NCBI RefSeq assembly: GCF_002913225.1
Contig: NZ_PPAW01000018.1
Span: 38,066-102,065 of the forward strand
Source of the DNA: Campylobacter concisus
GTDB taxonomy: Bacteria > Campylobacterota > Campylobacteria > Campylobacterales > Campylobacteraceae
Direction of reading: 5' to 3'
Length of the DNA: 64,000 bases
Made by a program: the position numbers and the translations under genes. The notes under the pieces are model-generated. The model was not told the DNA's origin, did not search any database, and worked only from the letters and a program-made list of their open reading frames with translations. How positions within the stretch are numbered: position 1 is the first letter of the stretch; each line of letters opens with the position of its first letter. Of the stretch, positions 8,115 to 16,805 are shown piece by piece.

Positions 8115-8736
8115 GTATTATCCTCATCAAAACAGGATTATCATTCTTATAAATGGATAAGTTGTTTTTTTCCGTAAAATATCTTAGCTTAAAACCAAGC
8201 TTCAAGACATGTTTCAAAAAAACATCCGAATTAATAAATCGTCTATTATGATCGGTAAAGAATGTATCGTCTCCCATGTTGCGTCCAACACCACATAATG
8301 GATCTTTTGTTGTTCTTACCTCTATACAAAATAACCCATTTTGCCTAAGGTTATCATATACTTTTTTTACTATTTCTTCTTCTTCTGTCTTTGTAATAGC
8401 ATGCATCGTAAATCTAGAATAAAATACATCTATATCACCATATTTAGAATAATCATCGGTTACAAAATTAGCTACTTTAATAGTTAAATTATCTTTTAAA
8501 GAAATATGTTCTTTGCTTTCTATCACAATACTGCTTTGATCAATTGCTATTACATTATGCTTTTTAGCAGCGAAAAAAATAGAATCTCTACAATTCCCAG
8601 AACCTAGTTCAATAATATTTAACTTTTTATCTTTGAAAAATTCTTCTTGACAAAAACTAGCAAAAGTGCTTTGTTGTTTTATAACACTATCTCCAGTATG
8701 TTGCTTATAAAATTCATCCCAATAACTCTTATCCAT
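8104..8736 (-). CDS. Class I SAM-dependent methyltransferase
   Basis: A 210-aa methyltransferase started at ATG 8736 (MDKSYWDEFY), which has AAAGGG about 10 bases upstream and begins 6 bases after the flippase stop. The longer open frame upstream is flippase coding sequence. The SAM motif is NIIELGSGNCRDSIFFA (residues 40-57), followed by VIAIDQSS and VFYSRFTMHAI. It belongs to the small methyltransferases common in surface-sugar clusters. The methyl acceptor is unknown. Confidence 0.75.
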   Translation of the reverse strand: MDKSYWDEFYKQHTGDSVIKQQSTFASFCQEEFFKDKKLNIIELGSGNCRDSIFFAAKKHNVIAIDQSSIVIESKEHISLKDNLTIKVANFVTDDYSKYGDIDVFYSRFTMHAITKTEEEEIVKKVYDNLRQNGLFCIEVRTTKDPLCGVGRNMGDDTFFTDHNRRFINSDVFLKHVLKLGFKLRYFTEKNNLSIYKNDNPVLMRIILEK

Positions 8737-8741
8737 GCTTT

Positions 8742-10253
8742 TTACCCTTTTAATTTTATATAAACAAATCCCACTATCTTCTTTAAAAGCATTTTCACAT
8801 CTTCTGGCTTCATAGCAAAAACCTGTGGAAAAATGATTATTCCTATTATACATAAACAAACATAAAAAATGCCACAAGCAATGAAATTTATAACAATACT
8901 ATCGAAAATAGCTATATATTCTGATAAAATACCAAACAAAACAAAAAACAAAAGTGAATAAATTTGATGTTTAATAAAAAATAATATTTTTATGTTTAAG
9001 TCTTTGGTGGCAAAAAAAAGCATTACATTAGTACTTATTGCTTGTAGTAATACCATCTTAACTACTAAACCTGTTGCACCTAAATTTAAAAAATATATAG
9101 TAATTATACTAATTATAGACCCGATGGGCATAAAAAACAAAGCTATATTTCTATTTAATTTTGTTTGCAAAGTAGCATGACAGTAACCTCCTATTATCTG
9201 ACTATAAGTTTGATGAAGTGGATAAAAAGCCATCAAAGACAATGCCAGCCAAGCACCTTTAAAGTCATCATTTATAAAAATAGCAAGTATTGCATCGGAA
9301 TGAAAAGATACAAAAACGCTAAAGAAAGTAGCTATAGAGTAAAGCATAGGCACATACCTTACAATTAAAAATCTCAATCTTTCATAATTTTTTACTGCAT
9401 ATTCTTTAGAAAATTCTCTTATAATAATCTGAGTCATTGAACTAGTGAATATAAGTGCAACAGAAACAAGACCATATACAAGACCATAAAACCCACTTTG
9501 AATACTCCCTGATACTTTTTGCAAAAGCCAAATATCAAAGACTGTTGCACAAGTAGTAACAATAGTATAAAAAAACAGTGGGTGGCAAAAAGAATAAAAT
9601 TCTTTAAAAAGATCTTTTAACTCTTTTAAATTTAAGCCATATATATCTTTAAAAATTCTTATTTTATAAAAAAATAAAATGAGAATAAAAATAAATGAAA
9701 TATAAAAAATAAAATTATATAAATAGTATAATTTTAAATCGAAAGAAAGTTTATATACAAAAAAAATAAGTAATAAAAGCATTAAAATTTTATGAACTAT
9801 CTTAATAAATTCAACACTAACAGTAATAGCATATGCGTCTGAAATTTTGATAAAAATTTGGCTTAACCACAAAAAAAAAGAGTATAGAAAACCTATCAAT
9901 ATAAAGTTTTGAGGCACATTTGGCATAAAATGCTCATTTAGTTCTAATAAATTTAGCGCATAAATAAAAAGGATAGAAAAAATAAATATACATAATATGT
10001 AAATAGAATAAAATACAAATAATGATTTTCTAGAATTATTTGCACTGAGCTTTACAAAAAAAGCACTTGAAGTGCCAATATCTAAAAAGCCCATCATTTG
10101 ATTAAAAAAATTTTGTAAATACATGAAAAGACCATACGACATTGGCCCTAAAGCTTTTGGAACAATAACAACTATCGCCATATTAATAAACGAGCTAACT
10201 ATATTTGAAAAAAGCTTGGCTAGATATCTTTTTTTTAAGCTTTGTTCGCGCAT
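8742..10253 (-). CDS. Wzx-like oligosaccharide flippase
   Basis: A 503-aa polytopic membrane protein with about 12-14 hydrophobic helices, of the polysaccharide transporter (MOP superfamily) type. The N-terminal NIVSSFINMAIVVIVPKALGPMSYGLFMYLQ is typical of Wzx flippases (YG-x-Y/F-x-x-L after a proline). It would move the undecaprenyl-linked glycan unit across the inner membrane. No Wzy polymerase is evident in this operon. It overlaps the LIC12162 transferase gene by 19 bases. Confidence 0.8.
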   Translation of the reverse strand: MREQSLKKRYLAKLFSNIVSSFINMAIVVIVPKALGPMSYGLFMYLQNFFNQMMGFLDIGTSSAFFVKLSANNSRKSLFVFYSIYILCIFIFSILFIYALNLLELNEHFMPNVPQNFILIGFLYSFFLWLSQIFIKISDAYAITVSVEFIKIVHKILMLLLLIFFVYKLSFDLKLYYLYNFIFYISFIFILILFFYKIRIFKDIYGLNLKELKDLFKEFYSFCHPLFFYTIVTTCATVFDIWLLQKVSGSIQSGFYGLVYGLVSVALIFTSSMTQIIIREFSKEYAVKNYERLRFLIVRYVPMLYSIATFFSVFVSFHSDAILAIFINDDFKGAWLALSLMAFYPLHQTYSQIIGGYCHATLQTKLNRNIALFFMPIGSIISIITIYFLNLGATGLVVKMVLLQAISTNVMLFFATKDLNIKILFFIKHQIYSLLFFVLFGILSEYIAIFDSIVINFIACGIFYVCLCIIGIIIFPQVFAMKPEDVKMLLKKIVGFVYIKLKG

Positions 10254-12007
10254 CCACTCTCCAAAAGCACATCAAATTCTTTAATCCACTCTTCTACCCA
10301 GTTTGATGATGTTCTAAAATATTTATGCAAAAACAAATTTTTAGCATTTTGAACTTCTTTGATATTCCACCACATCTCTATTTTTTCATAATTTTTATTT
10401 ATAAAGTCAGCACATTCTTCGGCGCCTATGAATAAAATTTTGGCATCTATAAGTTCATTTATATATGGTTTTACTTCTTCCCTAAACGAGTACACTCCTT
10501 TTGCAATAAAAATAATTGTTGGTTTATTTAAAGACAATGACTCAAGATAGCCTGTGTGCATATGGTCAAACACATTGAGTCTCGATGAAGATATTTGTTT
10601 ATAATAATTTGTTTTTGTATCAAAAAATAACTTTTTCCCACACCCTAAAAGTCTATTTTTAACATTCCACCCATAATCTCCATGATAGGTTCTAATATTC
10701 AATAAACTGTCATATTTTAATTTATTCAAAAAAACTTTTGTATTTTCAATATATTGCAACATTTTAGCACCATCTTCTATATATGTAATGCAATGTAAAT
10801 ATCTCGGCATACAAGTCATTACTAAAACTATCTTGTTATTGTGACCCCGTCTTGGCAGCCGCTGCTGCGGTAAAATACCGCAAGGCACGTCCTCTTTTTT
10901 CCAACCATATGTATAGTAAATATCACAAAATTTACTTTCTATTTCTTCTTGAATATCTATTTTATCTATACCAAAATCACCTCCATGTTGTCCGTATGCT
11001 ACAACAATATCTTTTTTATATTTAGCACAAAAAAATCTAAAAAATTCATTGTAGTACAATGCATTTGCACTATATATTACTTTAGGAGGTTGTAGTTTTA
11101 GCTCATCTATCTTTTTATCAAAATCTCTATAGGCCTCTAAATATATAATAGGGAAGTTTTGCACTAAAGAATAAAATAAAAAATTCTTAAATTCGTCTGT
11201 AAATTTAACACTATAAAAATATTTTTTTCTAGTACTCAAATTTGGTTGCACATCTATAGAAATAGGATAATTCATATTATCAAAAACTATCCTAAATTTA
11301 GAATGAAAAAACAGCTTTAAACAATGTCCAATAGCATTAAATTTAAAATATGGACTTACTATTACTACTTTTTTATTAAAATTTAACTTATTTAAAACAC
11401 TAGATAATATTCCTAATACCCTTTTTATTAGTGGTTTTTTATTACCAATTTCTATTTTTGTTTGTATTCTTAAATGATTTATGCTTATTACATTACTCTT
11501 TAAATTTAAAAATTTAACAACTTGCGAATAAAGCTGAAGATTAAAATAATCATCACTATGTGCATGTTCAAAAAAATCTTTTGTAATTGCTATAAAGCTA
11601 AAATCATCTTCACTCAAAATATTTGTGTATAAATTTTTATGTTCCATATATGCCATTTTAATATGCATATATCTATCATAAATAGTTAATATATAATATT
11701 GTAACCACGGCAATAATAGACCTTGCCAATATTTTATTGAATAATTTACGCCATGATAATCATTAAGTAACTCAGCAAGTTTTTCAATAATCTCATCAAA
11801 AATATCAATGCAATATTTTAAAGCACGATCAATCTCTCTCTTGTCGCTCCAAATATATTTAAAAATCTGATAATTTAATTTCTCGTAGTATTTTTTTTTA
11901 TCAAAAAGTCTGCAATGTTCTCCTAAAAACAATAGCTTATCTGCACTAGCATCCCATGTATCCTCTAAAGCAGTTGTACACAAAAAAACACTCTTATCAC
12001 TCATCAT
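10235..12007 (-). CDS. LIC12162-family putative glycan transferase
   Basis: A 590-aa protein resembling the uncharacterised LIC12162 family of putative transferases. It starts TTALEDTWDASADKLLFLGEHC and carries a C-terminal glycosyltransferase-like half with YGQHGGDFG and NVFDHMHTGYLESLSLNKPTI. Family members occur in surface-polysaccharide loci, often beside nonulosonic acid genes as here. They are presumed to transfer the activated acidic sugar, but no activity is established. The start at ATG 12007 follows an in-frame TTG; ATG 12004 is an alternative. A local GC-rich palindrome interrupts the AT-rich coding sequence at 10866-10882. Confidence 0.65.
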   Translation of the reverse strand: MMSDKSVFLCTTALEDTWDASADKLLFLGEHCRLFDKKKYYEKLNYQIFKYIWSDKREIDRALKYCIDIFDEIIEKLAELLNDYHGVNYSIKYWQGLLLPWLQYYILTIYDRYMHIKMAYMEHKNLYTNILSEDDFSFIAITKDFFEHAHSDDYFNLQLYSQVVKFLNLKSNVISINHLRIQTKIEIGNKKPLIKRVLGILSSVLNKLNFNKKVVIVSPYFKFNAIGHCLKLFFHSKFRIVFDNMNYPISIDVQPNLSTRKKYFYSVKFTDEFKNFLFYSLVQNFPIIYLEAYRDFDKKIDELKLQPPKVIYSANALYYNEFFRFFCAKYKKDIVVAYGQHGGDFGIDKIDIQEEIESKFCDIYYTYGWKKEDVPCGILPQQRLPRRGHNNKIVLVMTCMPRYLHCITYIEDGAKMLQYIENTKVFLNKLKYDSLLNIRTYHGDYGWNVKNRLLGCGKKLFFDTKTNYYKQISSSRLNVFDHMHTGYLESLSLNKPTIIFIAKGVYSFREEVKPYINELIDAKILFIGAEECADFINKNYEKIEMWWNIKEVQNAKNLFLHKYFRTSSNWVEEWIKEFDVLLESGCANKA

Positions 12008-12542
12008 CAAATCTCATCTTGATAAAATGGGCGGGAACCCCCCCCCATATACTATACTCAATATCTATACTTTTTGTAACTACAGAATTTGATGCTATTA
12101 TAACCCCTTTTGCTATCTCCACCTTCCTAGCACCAGAGTTTATGACGTTTCCAAAGCCTATCCACACATCATCATTAATAATAAGTTCATTTGTTTCATT
12201 TTTTTGTAGATTCATGGGTATATATTTATCTTTAAAACCATGATTTGATGTCATTATATTACAATTTGAAGCTATCATTACATCATTTCCTATCTTCAAA
12301 TTCGATAGAGATTGAATTATACAATTTCCGTTTATACTAACATTATCGCCTATACTCAAATTTTTAGGATAATAAAAAAATGTTCCAGTATGCGCTCTAA
12401 AATTTTTACCTAACTTTCTAGCAAAAATTTTAACATATATCCATCTTAATTTATCTCCAATAATTGTTGGAGATAACGCAATTATCTCCAATATAAAGTT
12501 ACAATATAAAAATATAAGTATTTTTTTAAAAATTTTTATCAC
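11997..12542 (-). CDS. Hexapeptide-repeat O-acetyltransferase with G9 tract
   Basis: A 181-aa left-handed beta-helix acyltransferase. It has a short hydrophobic N-terminus, then hexapeptide repeats (LSIGDNVSINGNCIIQ, LKIGNDVMIASNC), the catalytic-region His of MTSNHGFKD, and INDDVWIGFGNVI. The C-terminal W-GGVP-A motif is encoded by a G9 tract at plus 12038-12046. It starts at GTG 12542, overlapping the radical SAM stop as GTGA. It probably O- or N-acetylates a glycan residue. All three tract phases terminate within about 30 bases, so slippage would exchange the last dozen residues rather than remove most of the protein. Confidence 0.8.
   Translation of the reverse strand: MIKIFKKILIFLYCNFILEIIALSPTIIGDKLRWIYVKIFARKLGKNFRAHTGTFFYYPKNLSIGDNVSINGNCIIQSLSNLKIGNDVMIASNCNIMTSNHGFKDKYIPMNLQKNETNELIINDDVWIGFGNVINSGARKVEIAKGVIIASNSVVTKSIDIEYSIWGGVPAHFIKMRFDDE
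12038..12046 (-). repeat. Poly-G tract (G9) near the 3' end of the acetyltransferase gene
   Basis: Nine C on the plus strand, giving codons TGG GGG GGG GTT in the coding direction. G8 would end at a TGA 11 codons after the TGG. G10 would end at a TGA touching the ATG of the downstream LIC12162 gene. Confidence 0.85.
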
Positions 12543-13504
12543 TCACCAATCCTTTGGCAAATAGAACAATTTCTTAGACTATCATCCAATATACCTTGTC
12601 TAATATTATTCATCTTTTTACTATTGAATGCATCTTTTATAGAAATAATCTTTATGTTGCCTATTGGTATGTTTCTACCAAAAAAATTACAGCAAGGCAA
12701 TATATCACCATTCGACAAAACAGCCACTCTAGCAAATGGGGAAAAACAATTCCATTTCTTGTGCATAGAAAAATCAAATTCGCCATTAATATCTATATTG
12801 TAATTGTCAAAAACCTGTATATCTATAAAGTCTACTTTATCTCTCCAAAATTCTATAAATTTCTTCTTTTCATCTCTATTCTTTTTCATATCTACAAAAG
12901 AAACTCTAGTTATTGGGAGTATACTTTTTCTAAGAGATCTTTCCGCTAAAAATTTTTCTAATGAACTTTTAACTAAAGACATGCCTTTGCCTCTAATATT
13001 ATTGTATGTATTTTCATAAAATGCATCTAGCGATACAAAAAGATTAACTAGCCCACTATCAAAAATATCATCTATATATTTTTCTAATAACAATCCATTT
13101 GTAATAATTCTTGTGTCTACAATACCATTATCGGTTGCATACTTAATCATTTTAAAAACGTCTTTATTTAATAGTGGCTCAGCAAAAGCACCAAGATTTA
13201 TAGACCTTAAACCATTGTTTTTTCCTTCATCAATAGCTTTCTTAAATAAATCAAAACTTAATTTGGAATTTGTATTTACTTTATAATTTATATTTGGATG
13301 TTTTTTGGTATTTCTTGGACACATTATGCAAGACTGATTGCATCTATCTTGCATTTCAAAATCTATATGCAATGGAAAATCTGGAAAGTTATTATAACTA
13401 ATACTATTCCATTCCTTCCTGTAACTAATATATTTTTCACCTAGTTCATTACTTAAAATATTATTTAAGTCTTTTTCTGTGTATCTTGAAATATTATCTT
13501 GCAT
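12539..13504 (-). CDS. Radical SAM/SPASM-domain protein in glycan operon
   Basis: A 321-aa radical SAM enzyme. The [4Fe-4S] motif is CNQSCIMC (CX3CX2C) at about residues 54-61, followed by SINLGAFAEPLLNKDVF and an auxiliary cysteine region near the C-terminus (PCCNFFGRNIPIGNI and NCSICQRIG) of SPASM type. Such proteins occur in surface-glycan loci, but their reactions are mostly unproved. Located between the NeuB-family synthase and the acetyltransferase, it may modify a sugar or a peptide linked to the glycan. It starts 1 base after the NeuB stop. Confidence 0.8.
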   Translation of the reverse strand: MQDNISRYTEKDLNNILSNELGEKYISYRKEWNSISYNNFPDFPLHIDFEMQDRCNQSCIMCPRNTKKHPNINYKVNTNSKLSFDLFKKAIDEGKNNGLRSINLGAFAEPLLNKDVFKMIKYATDNGIVDTRIITNGLLLEKYIDDIFDSGLVNLFVSLDAFYENTYNNIRGKGMSLVKSSLEKFLAERSLRKSILPITRVSFVDMKKNRDEKKKFIEFWRDKVDFIDIQVFDNYNIDINGEFDFSMHKKWNCFSPFARVAVLSNGDILPCCNFFGRNIPIGNIKIISIKDAFNSKKMNNIRQGILDDSLRNCSICQRIGE

Positions 13505-13505
13505 T

Positions 13506-14564
13506 CTACTCGACCATATTCCATTTTAAAACTTCATCTTCACTTATATTACAAAATGCTCTTCTACCTACAATATCATCTATAAATTTGGGACTTATCC
13601 CCATTGCCGGTCTTTTAAAGGTGAGATCATCTCTTTTTATAATATCACCTTTTTTAATATCTTTTGATGCTACCAAGCTTCTTCTAGCATTATCTCTAGC
13701 TAGTTTTTCATCATCAAGCGCACTAACTTCAAATTTTCCCAAAATTTTAAAAGTTTCTTCTATATCTTTTTTAAATTTAGTTAAATCATTTTTATCCATT
13801 GCGTGATAATGGTCATTTCCAGTCAAAGTCTTATCATGAGTAAAATGCTTTTCAATAATAGTAGCCCCAAGCAAAATTGCGTTTTTACAAATTTGCATAT
13901 CTTTTGGCAATGTATGATCACTATAGCCTATAATTTTGTCAGGAAATGCTCTTTTTAACCCAAGTATCATACCCAAATTTGCATTTTCATCAGGAGTTGG
14001 GTAATTGAGCACACAATGAAGTAGAGCCAAAGTATTGCCTGCTCTTTCTATCCAGCCAACAGACTCTTGTATTTCGTATAAAAAACTAGCGCCAGTGGAT
14101 AGTATTATTGGTTTCTTAAAGTTGCATATAAATTCTATAAAAGGCTTATTTGTTACATCACTAGATGAAATTTTAAAAACATCCATCAGATCATTTAAAA
14201 ATTTAGCGCTCTCGATATCAAATGGGGTACTAAGAAATTCTATACCAACTTTATCACAATGGCTTTTAAGCTCTTCCATCTCTTTTTTCCAAAATTTATC
14301 ATGTTTGCAAAAAAGTTCATATTGACTAGAAATAGGCTCTTTCGTAGTATCCCAATAAGCAGGAGAATTTTTGGAAGCTATTGTATTTGCTTTATATGTT
14401 TGAAATTTAATCGCATCAGCACCACCTTCATACGCCTCCTCAATCAGTCTTTTTGCAATTTGCATACTTCCTTCATGATTTACACCGGCTTCAGCTATTA
14501 TAAAAGGTTTATAAAGTTTTGTTTCATAAGGGTTTACACTATTCATAAAATCTACAAGTTTCAT
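13506..14564 (-). CDS. NeuB-family nonulosonic acid synthase
   Basis: A 352-aa protein of the sialic/pseudaminic/legionaminic acid synthase family, which condenses phosphoenolpyruvate with a 6-carbon amino sugar. Conserved blocks: AEAGVNHEGS, AIKFQTYKA, LSTPFD, KISSSD, ILSTGAS, LLHCVLNYPTP, GYSDHT and IEKHFT. A C-terminal SAF/antifreeze-like domain (ARRSLVASKDIKKGD to the end) is typical. The ATG at 14564 has GGAG 6 bases upstream. The TTG 12 bases further upstream is less likely. Which ulosonic acid it makes cannot be told; PseI-, LegI- and NeuB-type enzymes are all possible. Confidence 0.88.
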   Translation of the reverse strand: MKLVDFMNSVNPYETKLYKPFIIAEAGVNHEGSMQIAKRLIEEAYEGGADAIKFQTYKANTIASKNSPAYWDTTKEPISSQYELFCKHDKFWKKEMEELKSHCDKVGIEFLSTPFDIESAKFLNDLMDVFKISSSDVTNKPFIEFICNFKKPIILSTGASFLYEIQESVGWIERAGNTLALLHCVLNYPTPDENANLGMILGLKRAFPDKIIGYSDHTLPKDMQICKNAILLGATIIEKHFTHDKTLTGNDHYHAMDKNDLTKFKKDIEETFKILGKFEVSALDDEKLARDNARRSLVASKDIKKGDIIKRDDLTFKRPAMGISPKFIDDIVGRRAFCNISEDEVLKWNMVE

Positions 14565-14565
14565 T

Positions 14566-15240
14566 TCATTCTCCAAAAATTTTAACTAAGTCTAAAGAAC
14601 TAACATCTATATCAAAGTCTTTCATTGCTAGCTTATAGTAATCACTAAATGTATCTATATCAAATTTCAAGTCCGGTCTTTTTAAAATTTCATTATTCGG
14701 ATCAAACGTTTTTATATTATACTTTTCTTGATTGTCCCAGATATACGATAACGCATGTTCTTTATGCTCAACCAATGTAACTTTATGAAAAATATCAAAA
14801 AAAAGCTCCGAAGATATTATTTCTGCACCAAGACCATCTGGATATAAATTACCTCTTGGTATATGATTATAAGCGTAGTCGCAATTATTATTTTTATAAA
14901 ATTTAATTAGATTATCTATCTCTGCTGGATCTATCAGTGGATTATCTGCACAGACTCTAACAAAATGTGTAGATAGTGTGCCTTTAAGAGCATCATAAAA
15001 TCTTTTTAGAACATTATTTTCATCACCCCTAAAAATTTTTACATCTAAGTCTTTTAGATACTTTTCTAAAATGTCATTTTCCTTAGTATCAGGTATAGCA
15101 ACGATAATCTCATCTAAAGATGATCTTTGAACTCTCTTTACAACCCATTCTATTACTGGGTGTCCATTTAAATTTAACATCATTTTACATGGTAATCTTT
15201 TAGATCCTATTCTAGCTTGAATAACACCAGTTGTTTTCAT
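14566..15240 (-). CDS. SpsF-type cytidylyltransferase
   Basis: A 224-aa nucleotidyltransferase of the SpsF / CMP-sugar synthetase-related family. The N-terminal IQARIGSKRLPCKMMLNLNG is the CTP-binding signature, followed by RVQRSSLDEIIVAIPD and VRVCADNPLIDPAEID, where Asp residues bind metal. It would activate the ulosonic acid with CMP. It overlaps the fusion gene by ATGA and stands right before the NeuB-family gene, so both probably act in one pathway. Confidence 0.8.
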   Translation of the reverse strand: MKTTGVIQARIGSKRLPCKMMLNLNGHPVIEWVVKRVQRSSLDEIIVAIPDTKENDILEKYLKDLDVKIFRGDENNVLKRFYDALKGTLSTHFVRVCADNPLIDPAEIDNLIKFYKNNNCDYAYNHIPRGNLYPDGLGAEIISSELFFDIFHKVTLVEHKEHALSYIWDNQEKYNIKTFDPNNEILKRPDLKFDIDTFSDYYKLAMKDFDIDVSSLDLVKIFGE

Positions 15241-16805
15241 AGCAGCTCCAAGATTTTAGAAATAACTTTATTCTTGTTGGACCTGAAATTATATTTTTTG
15301 ATATTATTAAACAAAAGCTCCCTATAATCTATATCTTCAACTAATTTTTTAAATTTTTCTTCTAGTTTTATGGCTGTTTTTTTATCAAAAACACCAAGAT
15401 TAATAAATCCGTTTTGAAGGGATGTGAATGTATGAGTAGCCTCTCTCTCATGATGAGATATAACAATAGTTGGAATATGCATATCTGCTAGTTCATACGC
15501 AGTTCTACCATTTGATGAAATAGCAACCTGGCACTCTTCCATTATTTTTGACATAGCAACACTATTAATAAATAAAAAAATATTTTTATATTTACAATTT
15601 GCAATGAAATCCTTCAACTCTTCTTCGTAAGCATATGCACTTCCACAAACTATATTTATTTTTATTTCAAATTCTATACATGTTTTCAATATAGACTTTA
15701 ATGCCACTAGTGTTAAATTGTTTGGATCACTACCGCCAAAAGACAATAAAATACTATTTACATTTTTAAAATTATCATTTCGCTTTGCATCATCAAATTC
15801 ATCTCTTAATAGTGTATATTTATGCCCCCAAAAATAGTTTTTTCCATCTTTTTGTGGAATTTCAAATAATTCATTAAACACCAAATCAACATATCGTGAA
15901 CTTTCGCTTATATCTTCAAAACTTACAATTTTTACATTGGCATTCTTAAGACTATGAATATACATTTCATCATTATTAAGGCAATCATTTATAACAAGAT
16001 CTGGTTTTAAATCAAGAATTGTTTTTAGCACATTACTTGACGAAAAAACTTTATGGTATTTAGAAGCAATATTGTTGACAGCAAAGTTATATTTTTCATC
16101 ACAAACAAAAATTATCTCATGGTCGTTTATTTCTTTTGCTATAGTTAACGACCTATAAATATGACCCATTCCAATACAAGAATCCCCTATAACATTAAAC
16201 ACTATACGTTTTCTTCTTAAAATTTTCTCACATACCCACCAATCTTGATAGCTTTCGATCTCTATACATTTTTCACTATCTAGAATATATGGCTTAAAAT
16301 CTTTTAGTGCGAGATTTTTTTTTGAAAATATATAAAACGCCTTTAACTCTCTATAAAAAACATCTCTTTCGATAGGTTTTAGTGTATCATTCTCCATAAA
16401 AAAGATATTTTTATTGTTAGATTTAACTGACATTAAAATTTTTAAACTGTCTCTTTTAAAAGTAGTATAAGCATCTTTTAAAATTTCACTATCGACAAGT
16501 GGAGTGTTTGCTCTATAAATAAAAATATTATCTTCTTTATATGGCTTTACAATGGAATATATTATTTCTAAAATATTCTCAGAATTTAAGCGCAGGTCTT
16601 TGTCTTTATAAAAATTAATGCTATTTCTATTACATATTAAAGAAATTTCTTCAGAGTCGGTAACTACTAAAATCTTATTTGTAATATCCAGTGCTGTATT
16701 TATAGCTCTTTGAAAAAGAGTCACTCCATTTAGCTTTCTAACTAATTGATCTGGAATAACAGCATTTTTTTTAATTGCAGGAATTACTAAAAGTAAATTA
16801 TCCAT
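15237..16805 (-). CDS. Fusion: degenerate cytidylyltransferase-like domain plus PseG/SpsG-like domain
   Basis: A 522-aa two-domain protein. Residues 1 to about 195 resemble a CMP-sugar cytidylyltransferase (VIPAIKKNAVIPDQLVRKLNG, ILVVTDSEE, IYRANTPLVDSEIL), but the usual Gly/Arg-rich CTP loop is altered to AIKKNAVIP. Residues about 200-522 resemble the PseG/SpsG nucleotide-sugar hydrolase: IGDSCIGMGHIYRSL, SFGGSDPNNLT and AISSNGRTAYELADM. PseG releases UDP from a UDP-linked hexose before condensation by PseI. The fusion therefore covers steps before and after the NeuB reaction. The N-terminal domain may be inactive, since a separate SpsF gene follows. Confidence 0.75.
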   Translation of the reverse strand: MDNLLLVIPAIKKNAVIPDQLVRKLNGVTLFQRAINTALDITNKILVVTDSEEISLICNRNSINFYKDKDLRLNSENILEIIYSIVKPYKEDNIFIYRANTPLVDSEILKDAYTTFKRDSLKILMSVKSNNKNIFFMENDTLKPIERDVFYRELKAFYIFSKKNLALKDFKPYILDSEKCIEIESYQDWWVCEKILRRKRIVFNVIGDSCIGMGHIYRSLTIAKEINDHEIIFVCDEKYNFAVNNIASKYHKVFSSSNVLKTILDLKPDLVINDCLNNDEMYIHSLKNANVKIVSFEDISESSRYVDLVFNELFEIPQKDGKNYFWGHKYTLLRDEFDDAKRNDNFKNVNSILLSFGGSDPNNLTLVALKSILKTCIEFEIKINIVCGSAYAYEEELKDFIANCKYKNIFLFINSVAMSKIMEECQVAISSNGRTAYELADMHIPTIVISHHEREATHTFTSLQNGFINLGVFDKKTAIKLEEKFKKLVEDIDYRELLFNNIKKYNFRSNKNKVISKILELL

